Source: Methanomassiliicoccus sp. UBA386
GTDB taxonomy: Archaea > Thermoplasmatota > Thermoplasmata > Methanomassiliicoccales > Methanomassiliicoccaceae
Assembly (NCBI GenBank): GCA_002498285.1
Contig: DAGU01000109.1
Location: 3,351-30,893 of the forward strand
Length of the DNA: 27,543 bases
Direction: 5' to 3'
Shown one piece after another: positions 1 through 7,748 of this stretch. Each line of letters starts with the position of its first letter. Position 1 is the first letter of the stretch. The notes under the pieces are model-generated. The model did no database searches, was not told the DNA's origin, and was given only the letters and a program-made list of their open reading frames with translations. A program made the position numbers and the translations under genes.

Positions 1-1082
1 CTCCTCGCCTCATCGAGCAGGGACGATGCCTCGGAGATGTCCACGCCCAGGCGGCGAGAGAGGACCAGCCGGGGGCGGAGGGCGTGCATCGCCTCCATCA
101 GCACCTCGGTCCGTGCATCCTGCAGCGCATCGCCCGCCCGGCGGAGATGCTCAAGCGATCCCTCTCCTAAGGCCTCGCTCAGGCGCAGCTCCGATCGGAG
201 CGCCGATAGATCTCCCCCCCGGTCCTCGACCTCGCCGGCTTCCGCCCACAGGGCATCGATGCGCTTTCGTATCGCATCGTTCAGGACATCGGCGCGGCGC
301 TCTTCAGCCTCGCTCAACAGCTCGAAGGCGTGTTCTGCTTCACAGGAGCGCAGCGACCCCTCGGCCTCGTCGACAAGCTCCGTCAGGGCGATGAGGTCGA
401 CCTCGGCGCGGGATGCTTGCGATGCGAGCTCGATGATGCCCGAGCTCCTCTCATCGAAGAGTGCTCGGAACGACGCCAGCAGGCGGTCCATCAGCGCATT
501 GAGATCTTTCCAGGATGGCTCGGGGCCATTTTCCGATAGGCGCACGAGGACCGCATCGATGTCGTCACCGCCGACGTCCACCTGAAGTCCAATGGAATCC
601 GCATACCTCAGCATCTCATGCGCACGCTTGGCCCGCTGCTTCAGCCGCTCGCCCGCCTCCTTGCCGACGTCCTCCCGGACGGCCTTCGCGAGCGCCAGCG
701 CCTCGTCCGGGCGGTCGGGCATGGCCAACGTCTTTTCCAGACGCTCCTCCAGTTCCGCGCTGCCACCGATCGCTTCAAGCGCCACGCGGACGCTGTCGGC
801 GATGGATGCCAATCCTTGTAGCTCGAGGTCCCGCACCTTGTTCAGGCAGCTGTCGGCTTGCGCCACGGCGGCCGCGTGCTCCCTCTTGGAGAACGCCTCC
901 GATGCGGCCGCCAGCGTTGCCTCTGCGTCCGTGACGTCCAGTTCGAGCTCCCGGGCGAGGGAGACCGCATCCCTGGCGGATGCCAGCCTGGCCTCGGCAT
1001 CCCGTCGCTCCCTGGCCAGCTCCCGGGCCTTCTGCTCAAGTTGTTTGGTCAGCTGAAGCTGCTTCAGATAATCGCTGCTCAA
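1..1082 (-). CDS. Large coiled-coil protein of unknown function (C-terminus cut by window edge)
   Basis: This minus-strand frame stays open from 1082 to the left edge, about 360 codons. It is rich in Glu, Ala, Leu, Arg and Asp, with long heptad-like stretches such as QLEQKARELARERRDAEAR near the N-terminus, so a mostly alpha-helical coiled-coil protein is expected. I see no signal peptide, membrane segment or catalytic motif. The start is a TTG at 1080-1082, preceded at 9 nt by GGAGGG. The nearby ATG codons at about 1100 are in another frame and stop after six codons. It lies 93 bases downstream of cgi121 on the same strand and may share its transcript. Serine/arginine-rich open frames on the plus strand here are its antisense shadow. 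The function is unknown, and the family cannot be judged without the missing C-terminus. Confidence 0.8.
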   Translation of the reverse strand, partial: MSSDYLKQLQLTKQLEQKARELARERRDAEARLASARDAVSLARELELDVTDAEATLAAASEAFSKREHAAAVAQADSCLNKVRDLELQGLASIADSVRVALEAIGGSAELEERLEKTLAMPDRPDEALALAKAVREDVGKEAGERLKQRAKRAHEMLRYADSIGLQVDVGGDDIDAVLVRLSENGPEPSWKDLNALMDRLLASFRALFDERSSGIIELASQASRAEVDLIALTELVDEAEGSLRSCEAEHAFELLSEAEERRADVLNDAIRKRIDALWAEAGEVEDRGGDLSALRSELRLSEALGEGSLEHLRRAGDALQDARTEVLMEAMHALRPRLVLSRRLGVDISEASSLLDEAR

Positions 1083-1175
1083 GCTTACCTTCCCTCCATG
1101 GCCATGGCTGTCCTCGGAACGCTCGGAAATCCCCGTGGCCGTCCTTAATGATTTGCTCGTGGTTCAGCCCGTTGG

Positions 1176-1691
1176 CTACTTACCCATCCTAACGAACGCG
1201 ACACGCTCCAGCACCAGGTCCTCCACCATGTCCTCCGGGACCGCCTTGAGCTCCTCAGGAGTTATCCCGAACCGCACGGCCTTCTCGACCGATGCATCGA
1301 GGACATCGTCGTCGCGGACCAGCCCGAGGCGCTCCAGCGCTGTGCCGGGGTCGTCGACATCGAAGAACACCAGGGCTATGCGCTCCATGCCCAGCTTGAT
1401 CCCCATCTTCTTCGTCGCCTTGGAGATCTGTCGTTCCCCGGAGGCATACAGCTGCGTCTCCAATACCACCGAGCCAGATACGTTGTCGCCGCGCTCGAAC
1501 GCCCTAGTGGCGTGTAACGCGGCGGAGACAAGGTGGTCCTTCCCGCAGATCATGTCGGCATCGAGGGCCAGGCCCTCGCCGCCGTTCAGCTGGCGAAGGG
1601 CGTCTATGAACGCTTTCACGTCGCCGATCTGTCCGCGGGCACCCAGAACAGTCATCTTGACCATGCTGAATGGGAATCGGAAGGTGTACAT
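1176..1691 (-). CDS. cgi121: KEOPS complex subunit Cgi121
   Basis: This 171-residue protein matches Cgi121, the accessory subunit of KEOPS (Kae1-Bud32-Cgi121-Pcc1). KEOPS transfers threonylcarbamoyl to A37 of ANN-decoding tRNAs to make t6A; Cgi121 binds Bud32 and helps capture tRNA. Visible family signatures are DADMICGKDHLVSAALHA (residues 44-61), AFERGDN (64-70) and ETQLYASGERQI (78-89), followed by KMGIK. The length is typical. I start at the ATG at 1689-1691 (MYTFRFPF). The 17 further residues of the open frame upstream look non-homologous, and no clear ribosome site is seen, so a leaderless or short-leader mRNA is possible. It is divergent from thrB. No other KEOPS gene is in the window, which is common because these genes are usually scattered in archaea. 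Confidence 0.88.
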   Translation of the reverse strand: MYTFRFPFSMVKMTVLGARGQIGDVKAFIDALRQLNGGEGLALDADMICGKDHLVSAALHATRAFERGDNVSGSVVLETQLYASGERQISKATKKMGIKLGMERIALVFFDVDDPGTALERLGLVRDDDVLDASVEKAVRFGITPEELKAVPEDMVEDLVLERVAFVRMGK

Positions 1692-1779
1692 ATGATAATT
1701 TCGCTGGCTTTCGCTATGCGCACGGATTTCGGCGCTTTGCACCGCCGGACCTGGCGCTCCGAGCCGCTCGCGTACAAAA

Positions 1780-1788
1780 CATTAATAG
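1780..1788 (+). promoter_or_regulatory. Possible TATA box of thrB
   Basis: An AT-rich CATTAATAG stands out in GC-rich DNA about 55 bases before the thrB start, which would give a leader of roughly 30 nt. This rests on base composition and spacing only. Confidence 0.35.
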
Positions 1789-1840
1789 CGATGTGGGAAA
1801 TGGCGCATTCACGACCGTCCAGACGGTAACGGGTGCAGGC

Positions 1841-2776
1841 ATGACAAAGGACAGGGTAACGGTGGCGTCCCCGGCCACGCTTTCCAATCTCGGCTCGGGC
1901 TTCGATGTGTTCGGTCTCGCCCTGAACGAGCCGTTCGACGTGGTGGATGCAAGAAGGACGTCCGAGCGCGGCGTCGTCATCGACGGCATAGAGGGCAGGG
2001 GAGCGGAGAGCATTACACGGGACTCGGCGCGCAACTCGGCGGGAGCGGCCGCTCTTGCCGTTCTGGAGGGCGCCAACGCCGATTTCGGCATCGCGCTGAC
2101 CATCAAAAAAGGCATCCGCCCCTGCTCCGGGATCGGTTCGTCAGGAGCGTCAGCGGCCGGCGGCGCGTACGCGGCCAATCTGCTGCTGGACGACCCTCTG
2201 CCGCTGGAAGAGGTGGTCCGATGCGCCGCCCAGGCCGAGCAGGTGACGTCCGGCAGCTTCCATGCCGACAACGTCGGACCGGCCGTGATGGGCGGCCTTA
2301 CCATCGTCAAATCCTACGAGCCGTTTCGCATCCTGCGCATGGACGTGCCCGATGATTTCGGCGTGGTCGTCACCATGCCCGATGTCCTTGTCGATACCAA
2401 GGAGGCAAGGAAGGCGCTTCCCACGGAAGTGCCGCTGAAGAGCATGGTGTTCGAGGTCGGCAACGCCGCCTCGCTCGTGCTCGGCATGTGCCGCGGCGAC
2501 ATCGCGCTCATCGGCGACAGCATGCGCGACATCGTGGTCGAGCCGGCGCGCGCCTCGCTGAACCCTCATCTCCTGGAGGCGGAGCAGGCGGCCCGCGCGG
2601 CGGGAGCGGCCGGCGCGTTCCTTGGAGGCTCCGGCCCGTGCATGATCGCCATCTACGACCGGTCCGTCGGCGACGGCAGGGCGATCGCCTCGGCGGTGCG
2701 CGACGTGTATGCGTCCAATGGCATCGGCTCCGATACGTGGATCACCCATGCCGGCCAGGGATGCAGGAGGCTGTGA
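1841..2776 (+). CDS. thrB: Homoserine kinase (GHMP family)
   Basis: ThrB phosphorylates L-homoserine with ATP to O-phosphohomoserine, the substrate of threonine synthase. The 311-residue protein starts MTKDRVTVASPATLSNLGSG, the usual N-terminal strand of the family. It carries the GHMP ATP-binding loop PCSGIGSSGASAAGG (residues 94-108) and a C-terminal GAFLGGSGPCMIA segment typical of the GHMP motif 3. The frame is open further upstream, but homology begins at the ATG at 1841, and the extra residues overlap the promoter region. The stop codon at 2774-2776 is one base before the thrC start, so the two genes form an operon for the last two steps of threonine synthesis. Confidence 0.93.
   Translation: MTKDRVTVASPATLSNLGSGFDVFGLALNEPFDVVDARRTSERGVVIDGIEGRGAESITRDSARNSAGAAALAVLEGANADFGIALTIKKGIRPCSGIGSSGASAAGGAYAANLLLDDPLPLEEVVRCAAQAEQVTSGSFHADNVGPAVMGGLTIVKSYEPFRILRMDVPDDFGVVVTMPDVLVDTKEARKALPTEVPLKSMVFEVGNAASLVLGMCRGDIALIGDSMRDIVVEPARASLNPHLLEAEQAARAAGAAGAFLGGSGPCMIAIYDRSVGDGRAIASAVRDVYASNGIGSDTWITHAGQGCRRL
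2765..2770 (+). promoter_or_regulatory. Ribosome binding site of thrC, inside thrB
   Basis: AGGAGG lies 7 nt before the ATG at 2778, within the last codons of thrB. It fixes the thrC start and suggests translational coupling. Confidence 0.75.
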
Positions 2777-2777
2777 A

Positions 2778-3992
2778 ATGGCTCACATCATCAAGTGCTT
2801 TGAATGCCACGCTGAGGTGGACGACCCCTACGTGGACTCGTGCCCCCGGTGCGGCGGCGTGCTGGCCATCGAGACCGACCTCGACGAGGCCGCCTCGCTG
2901 CGGCCCAAGGACCTGCGGCGCCGGCCAATCGGCGTGTGGCGCTACGCTCCCTTCCTGCCGGTGGACGCATCGCACGCCGTCTCGCTGCTGGAGGGCGGCA
3001 CGCCGCTGTACGACTGCCGCGCGCTGGCGAAGAAGGCCGGCGTCCGCTCGCTGCATGTGAAGTACGAGGGGGCGAACCCCACTGGCTCGTTCAAGGACCG
3101 CGGCATGACCGTAGGGGTCTCGAGAGCGGTGGAGCTGGGCTGCCGGACCGTCGGTTGCGCATCAACGGGCAACACCTCGGCCTCGCTGGCCGCGTACGCG
3201 GCCAAGGCCAGCCTGGGCTGCGTCGTGCTGCTGCCGTCCGGCAAGGTGGCGGCCGGAAAGCTTGCCCAGGCGATGTTCTACGGCGCCAAGGTGGTCTCCA
3301 TCGACGGCAACTTCGATGACGCCCTCAACGTCGTCAGGCAGCTTGCTCGCGACGGCACGCTGTACCTGCTCAACTCGATCAACCCCTTCCGGCCGGAGGG
3401 GCAGAAGACGGTGGCGTTCGAGATCGTCGACCAGCTCGACTTCGATGTTCCGGACCGGATCATCCTGCCGGTCGGCAACGCCGGCAACATCAGCGCGGTG
3501 CACAAGGCCATGGTGGAGTGGAAGTCCCTGGGCTGGATCGATAGGATTCCGAAGATCACTGGCATCCAGGCCGCCGGGGCCGCTCCTCTGGTGAGGGCGT
3601 TCCGCGCCGGCAGCGATGACTTCGTTCCAGAGGGGCACCCGGAGACGGTCGCCACGGCGATACGCATCGGCAATCCCGTATCGGGCAAGAAGGCGCTTCG
3701 CGCTCTCTACGATACGAAGGGCTTCGCCACCGACGTCACCGACGATGCGATACTCGACGCGCAGCGCCTGCTCGGCCGGACGGAGGGCGTGGGCGTCGAG
3801 CCGGCGTCCGCGGCGTCCATCGCCGGTCTGTTCAAGCTGGTCGAGGAAGGCGTCATTGACTCGGACGAGCGAGTGGTGTGCATCTGCACCGGCAACGTGC
3901 TCAAGGACCCCGATACGGTCATCGGCAACTGCGAGCCCATCTTCGAGTCCAAGGCCAGCGCCGAGGCGGTTCGAAAAGCGATAGGCATCTGA
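2778..3992 (+). CDS. thrC: Threonine synthase
   Basis: This PLP enzyme converts O-phosphohomoserine to L-threonine and phosphate. The 404-residue protein opens with a rubredoxin-like zinc ribbon (C7, C10, C22, C25: CFEC and CPRC), as is common in archaeal ThrC. The PLP-binding lysine is K106 in NPTGSFKDRG. The phosphate-binding glycine-rich loop is PVGNAGNI, and a STGNTSASLAAYA segment follows the lysine as in fold-type II enzymes. The start is fixed by the AGGAGG site 7 nt upstream. The gene converges on hel308 with only 48 bases between the stop codons. Confidence 0.95.
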   Translation: MAHIIKCFECHAEVDDPYVDSCPRCGGVLAIETDLDEAASLRPKDLRRRPIGVWRYAPFLPVDASHAVSLLEGGTPLYDCRALAKKAGVRSLHVKYEGANPTGSFKDRGMTVGVSRAVELGCRTVGCASTGNTSASLAAYAAKASLGCVVLLPSGKVAAGKLAQAMFYGAKVVSIDGNFDDALNVVRQLARDGTLYLLNSINPFRPEGQKTVAFEIVDQLDFDVPDRIILPVGNAGNISAVHKAMVEWKSLGWIDRIPKITGIQAAGAAPLVRAFRAGSDDFVPEGHPETVATAIRIGNPVSGKKALRALYDTKGFATDVTDDAILDAQRLLGRTEGVGVEPASAASIAGLFKLVEEGVIDSDERVVCICTGNVLKDPDTVIGNCEPIFESKASAEAVRKAIGI

Positions 3993-4040
3993 GCGGCCCT
4001 CGGCGCTGACCCGTCACGGCGTACCACTGTCGCGTCATGC

Positions 4041-6254
4041 TCAGAAGTCGAACAGGGTGCGCTGCCCGCCGTCGGCCGGGCGCGCCTCCTCGACCGCGAT
4101 CTCCTCGATGACCTCCTCGACCGCGTCGGCCTCGCGGCGGAAGCGCGATCCGCCGACCTGCTCGATCAGGCTCTTGGCCACCGCGTCGCCGATCTTCGGC
4201 AGTCTGGCCAGCCGTCTCGGATCGACGTTCCTTATGTCCTCGGCGCTCCTCACGCCGTGATTGTACAGCGACCGCGCTCTGGCCCGGCCGACGCCGCGCA
4301 GCCTCACGAGATCGAGCAGCTCCGGCCGCACGCCGTAGCGGAGGCGGGTCATGAGCTCCGTTAGAACGGGATATGCGTCCTTGTTGAAGATGTTGGACAG
4401 CTCCCTCATGGAATAGATGAGCCACTCGCTGACGTCCACCTTGTTGCGCAGGTCGCCCGGCCCGATGCCGTACTTCTTCAGCAGCTCGTCCTCCTCCATC
4501 TCCATGATCCAGTCGTCGATGGAGCAGGCGGTCTTCAGCTCGGCCAGATAGAAGTCGAACTCGTCCAGATCGTCCGGCGGGGGGAGCAAGAGCTCGCTCT
4601 CCCTGAGGGCGTAGGTCTCCTCCACCCACTCATAGTCGCTGCGCTTGAGGTACATGGTCATCATGTCCGGTGACGAGCAGACGGCATGCAGCATGCCGAA
4701 CGGCGACCCGCCGGGCTTGAAGTTCTTCAGGGCGTCGCGTAGTTTCGTCGCCGTAAGCGGATCGATGTACAGGTCCGAGACCCTGCGGCCGAAGAAGGTC
4801 GGGATGAGCCGATTGTCCTCGGAGCGTATCATCCCCTCCTCTTGGAGGAAATCGAGCACGTTGTCGGTCGCCTCCTCCAGACCGACCATGGTGGTCTGGT
4901 AGGCGAAGAAGGTCGAGTTGAGAAAGTCCATCAGGCCGTCCCGGGAGGACGCGGTCCCCGTGGCCAGGGTGGCGAGGACGTGCGCGCGCAGCACCGGCTC
5001 GCTGCCCAGCTTAGAGTAGATCTCCTCCGGCTCGCCTAGAAGATAGTTGTCCTGCAGGAAACGCCGCTCCTCCTCGGTCTTGGCGATCAGCACCGCCTCG
5101 CCGTAGGGGTCGAAGCGGGGCCGGCCGGCGCGCCCGCACATCTGCTTGATCTCCATCACCGGGATGGCCGCCTGTCCACCGTTCTCGAACCTGAAGACGT
5201 CCCGGATGATGACCCGCCGGGCCGGGAGGTTTATGCCGGCGGCCAGCGTGGGCGTGGCCACGATGCACTTGATGTTGCCCTTCTTGAAGTTCGATTCCAC
5301 GAAGCGCCGCTGCTCGTTCGTCAGCCCGGCATGATGGAACGCCACGCCCTTCTTGACGCAGGACCGCAGCGTCCTTCCAATGGTGGTCTGCTCGCCATGG
5401 TCCCCCGCCAGTTCGTCGACGCCGTCCATGGCCGGCTCGCCCATGACCTCCGAGGCGAGCTTGGCGAACTTGGTGGCCACCGACTCGGTGGACCGGCGGG
5501 TGTTGACGAAGATGAGACACTGCCCGCCCTCGGCGATGGAATCGGTCACCAGGCTCCACAGGACGTCCTTCCCGGCCCTGACCTCCCGGCGGGTGTTGTC
5601 GGTGAACACGACCTCTCCGTCGAAGTACACGCCCTCCTTGAGCGGCGTGGGCCTCCATTCCGAGGTGACCAGCCTGGCGTCCATCCAGTCCGCCACCTCC
5701 CTCGCGTTCTTGATGGTGGCCGACAGCGCGATGACCTGCAGCGATGGATTGAGCTTGCGGAACTTGGTGAGCGTCACTTCCAGCGTCGGCCCCCGGCCGG
5801 GGTCGTGGATCAGATGGACCTCGTCCGCCACCACCAGGGTGATGCGGTGCAGCCAGGCGCTTTTGTGCCGAAGCAGGGAGTCAGCCTTCTCCGACGTGGC
5901 CACGATGATGTCGAATTTGTCGAGGTCGGGGTCCGGCGAATCGAGGTCCCCGGCTGACATTGCGACCTTGAGGCCGAGCGTCTCGAACTTCTTGAGATCG
6001 TCGAACTTCTCCGCCGCTAGCGCTCTCAACGGGACGATGTACAATGCCTTGCCGCCCCTCTCTAGCACATGCTTCAGCGCGGCCAGGTAGGCGACCAGGC
6101 TCTTACCTGAGGCGGTGGGGATGGCGAGCATGAGGTTCTTTCCGTCCAAAGCATGGGGCACCGCCTCGGCCTGGGGCGGGTGCAGCTCCACGATCCCTTC
6201 CTCTTGAAGCAGCCCGGCCACTCCGTCGGGCAGCTCCAGCTCGTCCACTCGCAT
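4041..6254 (-). CDS. hel308: ATP-dependent DNA helicase Hel308 (Hjm)
   Basis: Hel308 is a 3'-5' superfamily 2 helicase of archaea that unwinds lagging strands at stalled forks. At 737 residues it has the usual length. Visible motifs are Walker A IPTASGKS (45-52), motif Ia PLRALA (75-80), the DEVH box (144-147), motif III ALSAT (176-180) and motif VI QMCGRAGRP (371-379). A ratchet domain and a helix-hairpin-helix segment (LRGVGRARARSLYNHGV) follow. The protein ends in QRTLFDF, which resembles a PCNA-interacting peptide. The ATG at 6254 has GAGGGA about 9 nt upstream. The gene lies 71 bases downstream of the ferritin-like gene and may also have its own promoter near 6290-6298. Confidence 0.95.
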   Translation of the reverse strand: MRVDELELPDGVAGLLQEEGIVELHPPQAEAVPHALDGKNLMLAIPTASGKSLVAYLAALKHVLERGGKALYIVPLRALAAEKFDDLKKFETLGLKVAMSAGDLDSPDPDLDKFDIIVATSEKADSLLRHKSAWLHRITLVVADEVHLIHDPGRGPTLEVTLTKFRKLNPSLQVIALSATIKNAREVADWMDARLVTSEWRPTPLKEGVYFDGEVVFTDNTRREVRAGKDVLWSLVTDSIAEGGQCLIFVNTRRSTESVATKFAKLASEVMGEPAMDGVDELAGDHGEQTTIGRTLRSCVKKGVAFHHAGLTNEQRRFVESNFKKGNIKCIVATPTLAAGINLPARRVIIRDVFRFENGGQAAIPVMEIKQMCGRAGRPRFDPYGEAVLIAKTEEERRFLQDNYLLGEPEEIYSKLGSEPVLRAHVLATLATGTASSRDGLMDFLNSTFFAYQTTMVGLEEATDNVLDFLQEEGMIRSEDNRLIPTFFGRRVSDLYIDPLTATKLRDALKNFKPGGSPFGMLHAVCSSPDMMTMYLKRSDYEWVEETYALRESELLLPPPDDLDEFDFYLAELKTACSIDDWIMEMEEDELLKKYGIGPGDLRNKVDVSEWLIYSMRELSNIFNKDAYPVLTELMTRLRYGVRPELLDLVRLRGVGRARARSLYNHGVRSAEDIRNVDPRRLARLPKIGDAVAKSLIEQVGGSRFRREADAVEEVIEEIAVEEARPADGGQRTLFDF

Positions 6255-6289
6255 GTCGTCGTCCCTCGTCGTCTCTAAAGGGAGGGGTG

Positions 6290-6298
6290 ATTAAGAGC
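6290..6298 (-). promoter_or_regulatory. Possible TATA-like element of hel308
   Basis: On the minus strand CTCTTAATC lies about 40 bases before the hel308 start, in the gap after the ferritin-like gene. Spacing would give a leader of about 13 nt. The evidence is weak. Confidence 0.25.
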
Positions 6299-6325
6299 TT
6301 TCCTCTGAACTGGTCGAAAACGAGG

Positions 6326-7456
6326 TCAGGCGGGGCGGCGGATCCGGTCGCGAGGGCGACGTTTCTCCACCTCGTCCGCCGGGGAGCCGCGGCCGTTCAT
6401 CCTCTCCCTGAACGTGAAGGACGGCCAGTCGGCCGGCAGCCTCTCCTCGGGAATGAACTCCCCGTCGAACGGCTGCAGGTCCACCTGCGTCGCCAGCACT
6501 GCCTCTATGTAGTCCATGTTCGGCCTGAGCTCGATGAGGGAAGGGATGCCGGCCTCGCCCAGCAGCTCACTGGCATCCCTTCCCTCGGTGCGCTCCAGCA
6601 GGGCAACGGCCAGCTGGAAGTGCTCCAGCTCCTGCCCTAGCAGCTCGCCGTACAGCCTACGGATGGCGGGATCGCTCTCCTCCTGGAACGCCGAGAAGTA
6701 GTTGTATGCTTCGTTCAGCTCCGTCAAGACCAGCAGCTCCATCTGGGTGATGTGCGGGTCCCCTATCGCCTCGTAGTGCGACAGATGCTGCTCCTCCACG
6801 TCCGCCATCTCCCCGAAGAGGCGCCGGGTCAGATGCTCCGGGTACGCGCGGACGGCGTTCTGGTAGAACAGCATCTTCTCCTGCTCCACGGAGACGATGG
6901 TGAGGTGGTTCATGAGGGTGCGTAGCGGGACGTCCTTGAGCTCGAAGTGCGCCCTCAGCTCGTCCACGGGATGGCGGTGCTGCATCGCCGTCGGTCTTCC
7001 TGCCACGATCGGAGTGCGTCCGCGGGTCAGCAATTCAGCGTTCCCGCCCTCCGTCATCTCGAACAACATGGCGAAGCGGTACAGGTGGTCAAGGTCCTCC
7101 AGCAGGGCGAAGTCCAGCGCCTGCTTGAAATAGTCGTCCGCCTCGTTCTGCGCCAGATTGGCCGTGAGGTCGACCGTCATCTGCTCCAGACCGATGGCGG
7201 TCTCGATCGGCGTCTCGTCGGCCGGGATGAGGGATCCAATGGTCTGCAGCTGCAGCGACTCCGCCCGCCTTATGATCGCCAGATGCTTCTTCACCGAGTC
7301 GTTGTCAGTGGACCGCGCCATCTGATGCTTCGTCAGCAACGAATTGCGTTCGATGGCGACCATGAGGAGCACCCTGGCCCTGGTGTAGGGATCGGCGGTG
7401 CGTTCGTCGTACGGCAGGGAGGTATGCTCATGCATGCTCCTGAACTGCTCGCTCAT
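6326..7456 (-). CDS. Ferritin-like di-iron protein, uncharacterised
   Basis: I do not recognise a named family, but the second half carries a full ferritin-like di-iron ligand set. Counting from the ATG at 7456, the set is E191 in VEQEKMLFY, E221-x-x-H224 in EEQH, E249 in ELNEAYNYF, and E276-x-x-H279 in ELEH. These are spaced as four helices of a rubrerythrin-type bundle. The first half is also helical, with a similar but incomplete pattern (E120, H124 in EDLDHLYRF), and may be a degenerate second bundle. The basic tail (KRRPRDRIRRPA) lacks a rubredoxin domain. The protein would be cytoplasmic with a redox or iron role. Length is 376 residues from 7456; an in-frame ATG at 7510 gives 394. Neither start has a clear ribosome site. 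Confidence 0.7.
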   Translation of the reverse strand: MSEQFRSMHEHTSLPYDERTADPYTRARVLLMVAIERNSLLTKHQMARSTDNDSVKKHLAIIRRAESLQLQTIGSLIPADETPIETAIGLEQMTVDLTANLAQNEADDYFKQALDFALLEDLDHLYRFAMLFEMTEGGNAELLTRGRTPIVAGRPTAMQHRHPVDELRAHFELKDVPLRTLMNHLTIVSVEQEKMLFYQNAVRAYPEHLTRRLFGEMADVEEQHLSHYEAIGDPHITQMELLVLTELNEAYNYFSAFQEESDPAIRRLYGELLGQELEHFQLAVALLERTEGRDASELLGEAGIPSLIELRPNMDYIEAVLATQVDLQPFDGEFIPEERLPADWPSFTFRERMNGRGSPADEVEKRRPRDRIRRPA

Positions 7457-7620
7457 CGGAACGGTCCGATGTTGGAATGGGAGGAAGCCCGTCAGAGTGT
7501 CACCCGTCATTCCGGGGGAACGGCAGGTATTTCACCGTTCTCCGCTGGTAGATTCCGTTCCCGCGGCTAGCACCGCCGGAGGGGCGATTATGCCTTGAGG
7601 CGGTCGGAATGGGGGCAAAA

Positions 7621-7710
7621 ATGGACGCGGAATGCGCGAAATTCGGACGCCGCCACTGCGATGGCTGGCCATTGTGTATGATTTATATGGATGGGGAAAC
7701 CCTTAATTAG
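7621..7710 (+). CDS. Doubtful 29-residue Cys/His-containing ORF upstream of lonB
   Basis: A short ATG frame encodes 29 residues with C5, H12-C13 and C19, which could in principle bind a metal. It overlaps the probable lonB TATA box and has only a G-rich run upstream (GGGGGC), so chance is the simplest explanation. It is listed because this interval has no other gene. Confidence 0.12.
   Translation: MDAECAKFGRRHCDGWPLCMIYMDGETLN
7682..7690 (+). promoter_or_regulatory. Probable TATA box of lonB
   Basis: TTTATATGG is a good archaeal TATA match about 60 bases before the lonB start. Initiation near 7710 would leave a leader of about 40 nt that includes the AGGTG ribosome site at 7740-7744. Confidence 0.55.
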
Positions 7711-7748
7711 TGGTACCCTTATGAGTCAAATATTAGTGCAGGTGTATT

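Noticed and set aside
37..1056. Long plus-strand open frames rich in Ser and Arg (37-585, 592-1056)
   Set aside because: They are antisense to the open minus-strand coiled-coil gene; their Ser/Arg composition is what antisense of Glu/Ala/Leu-rich GC-rich coding DNA gives.
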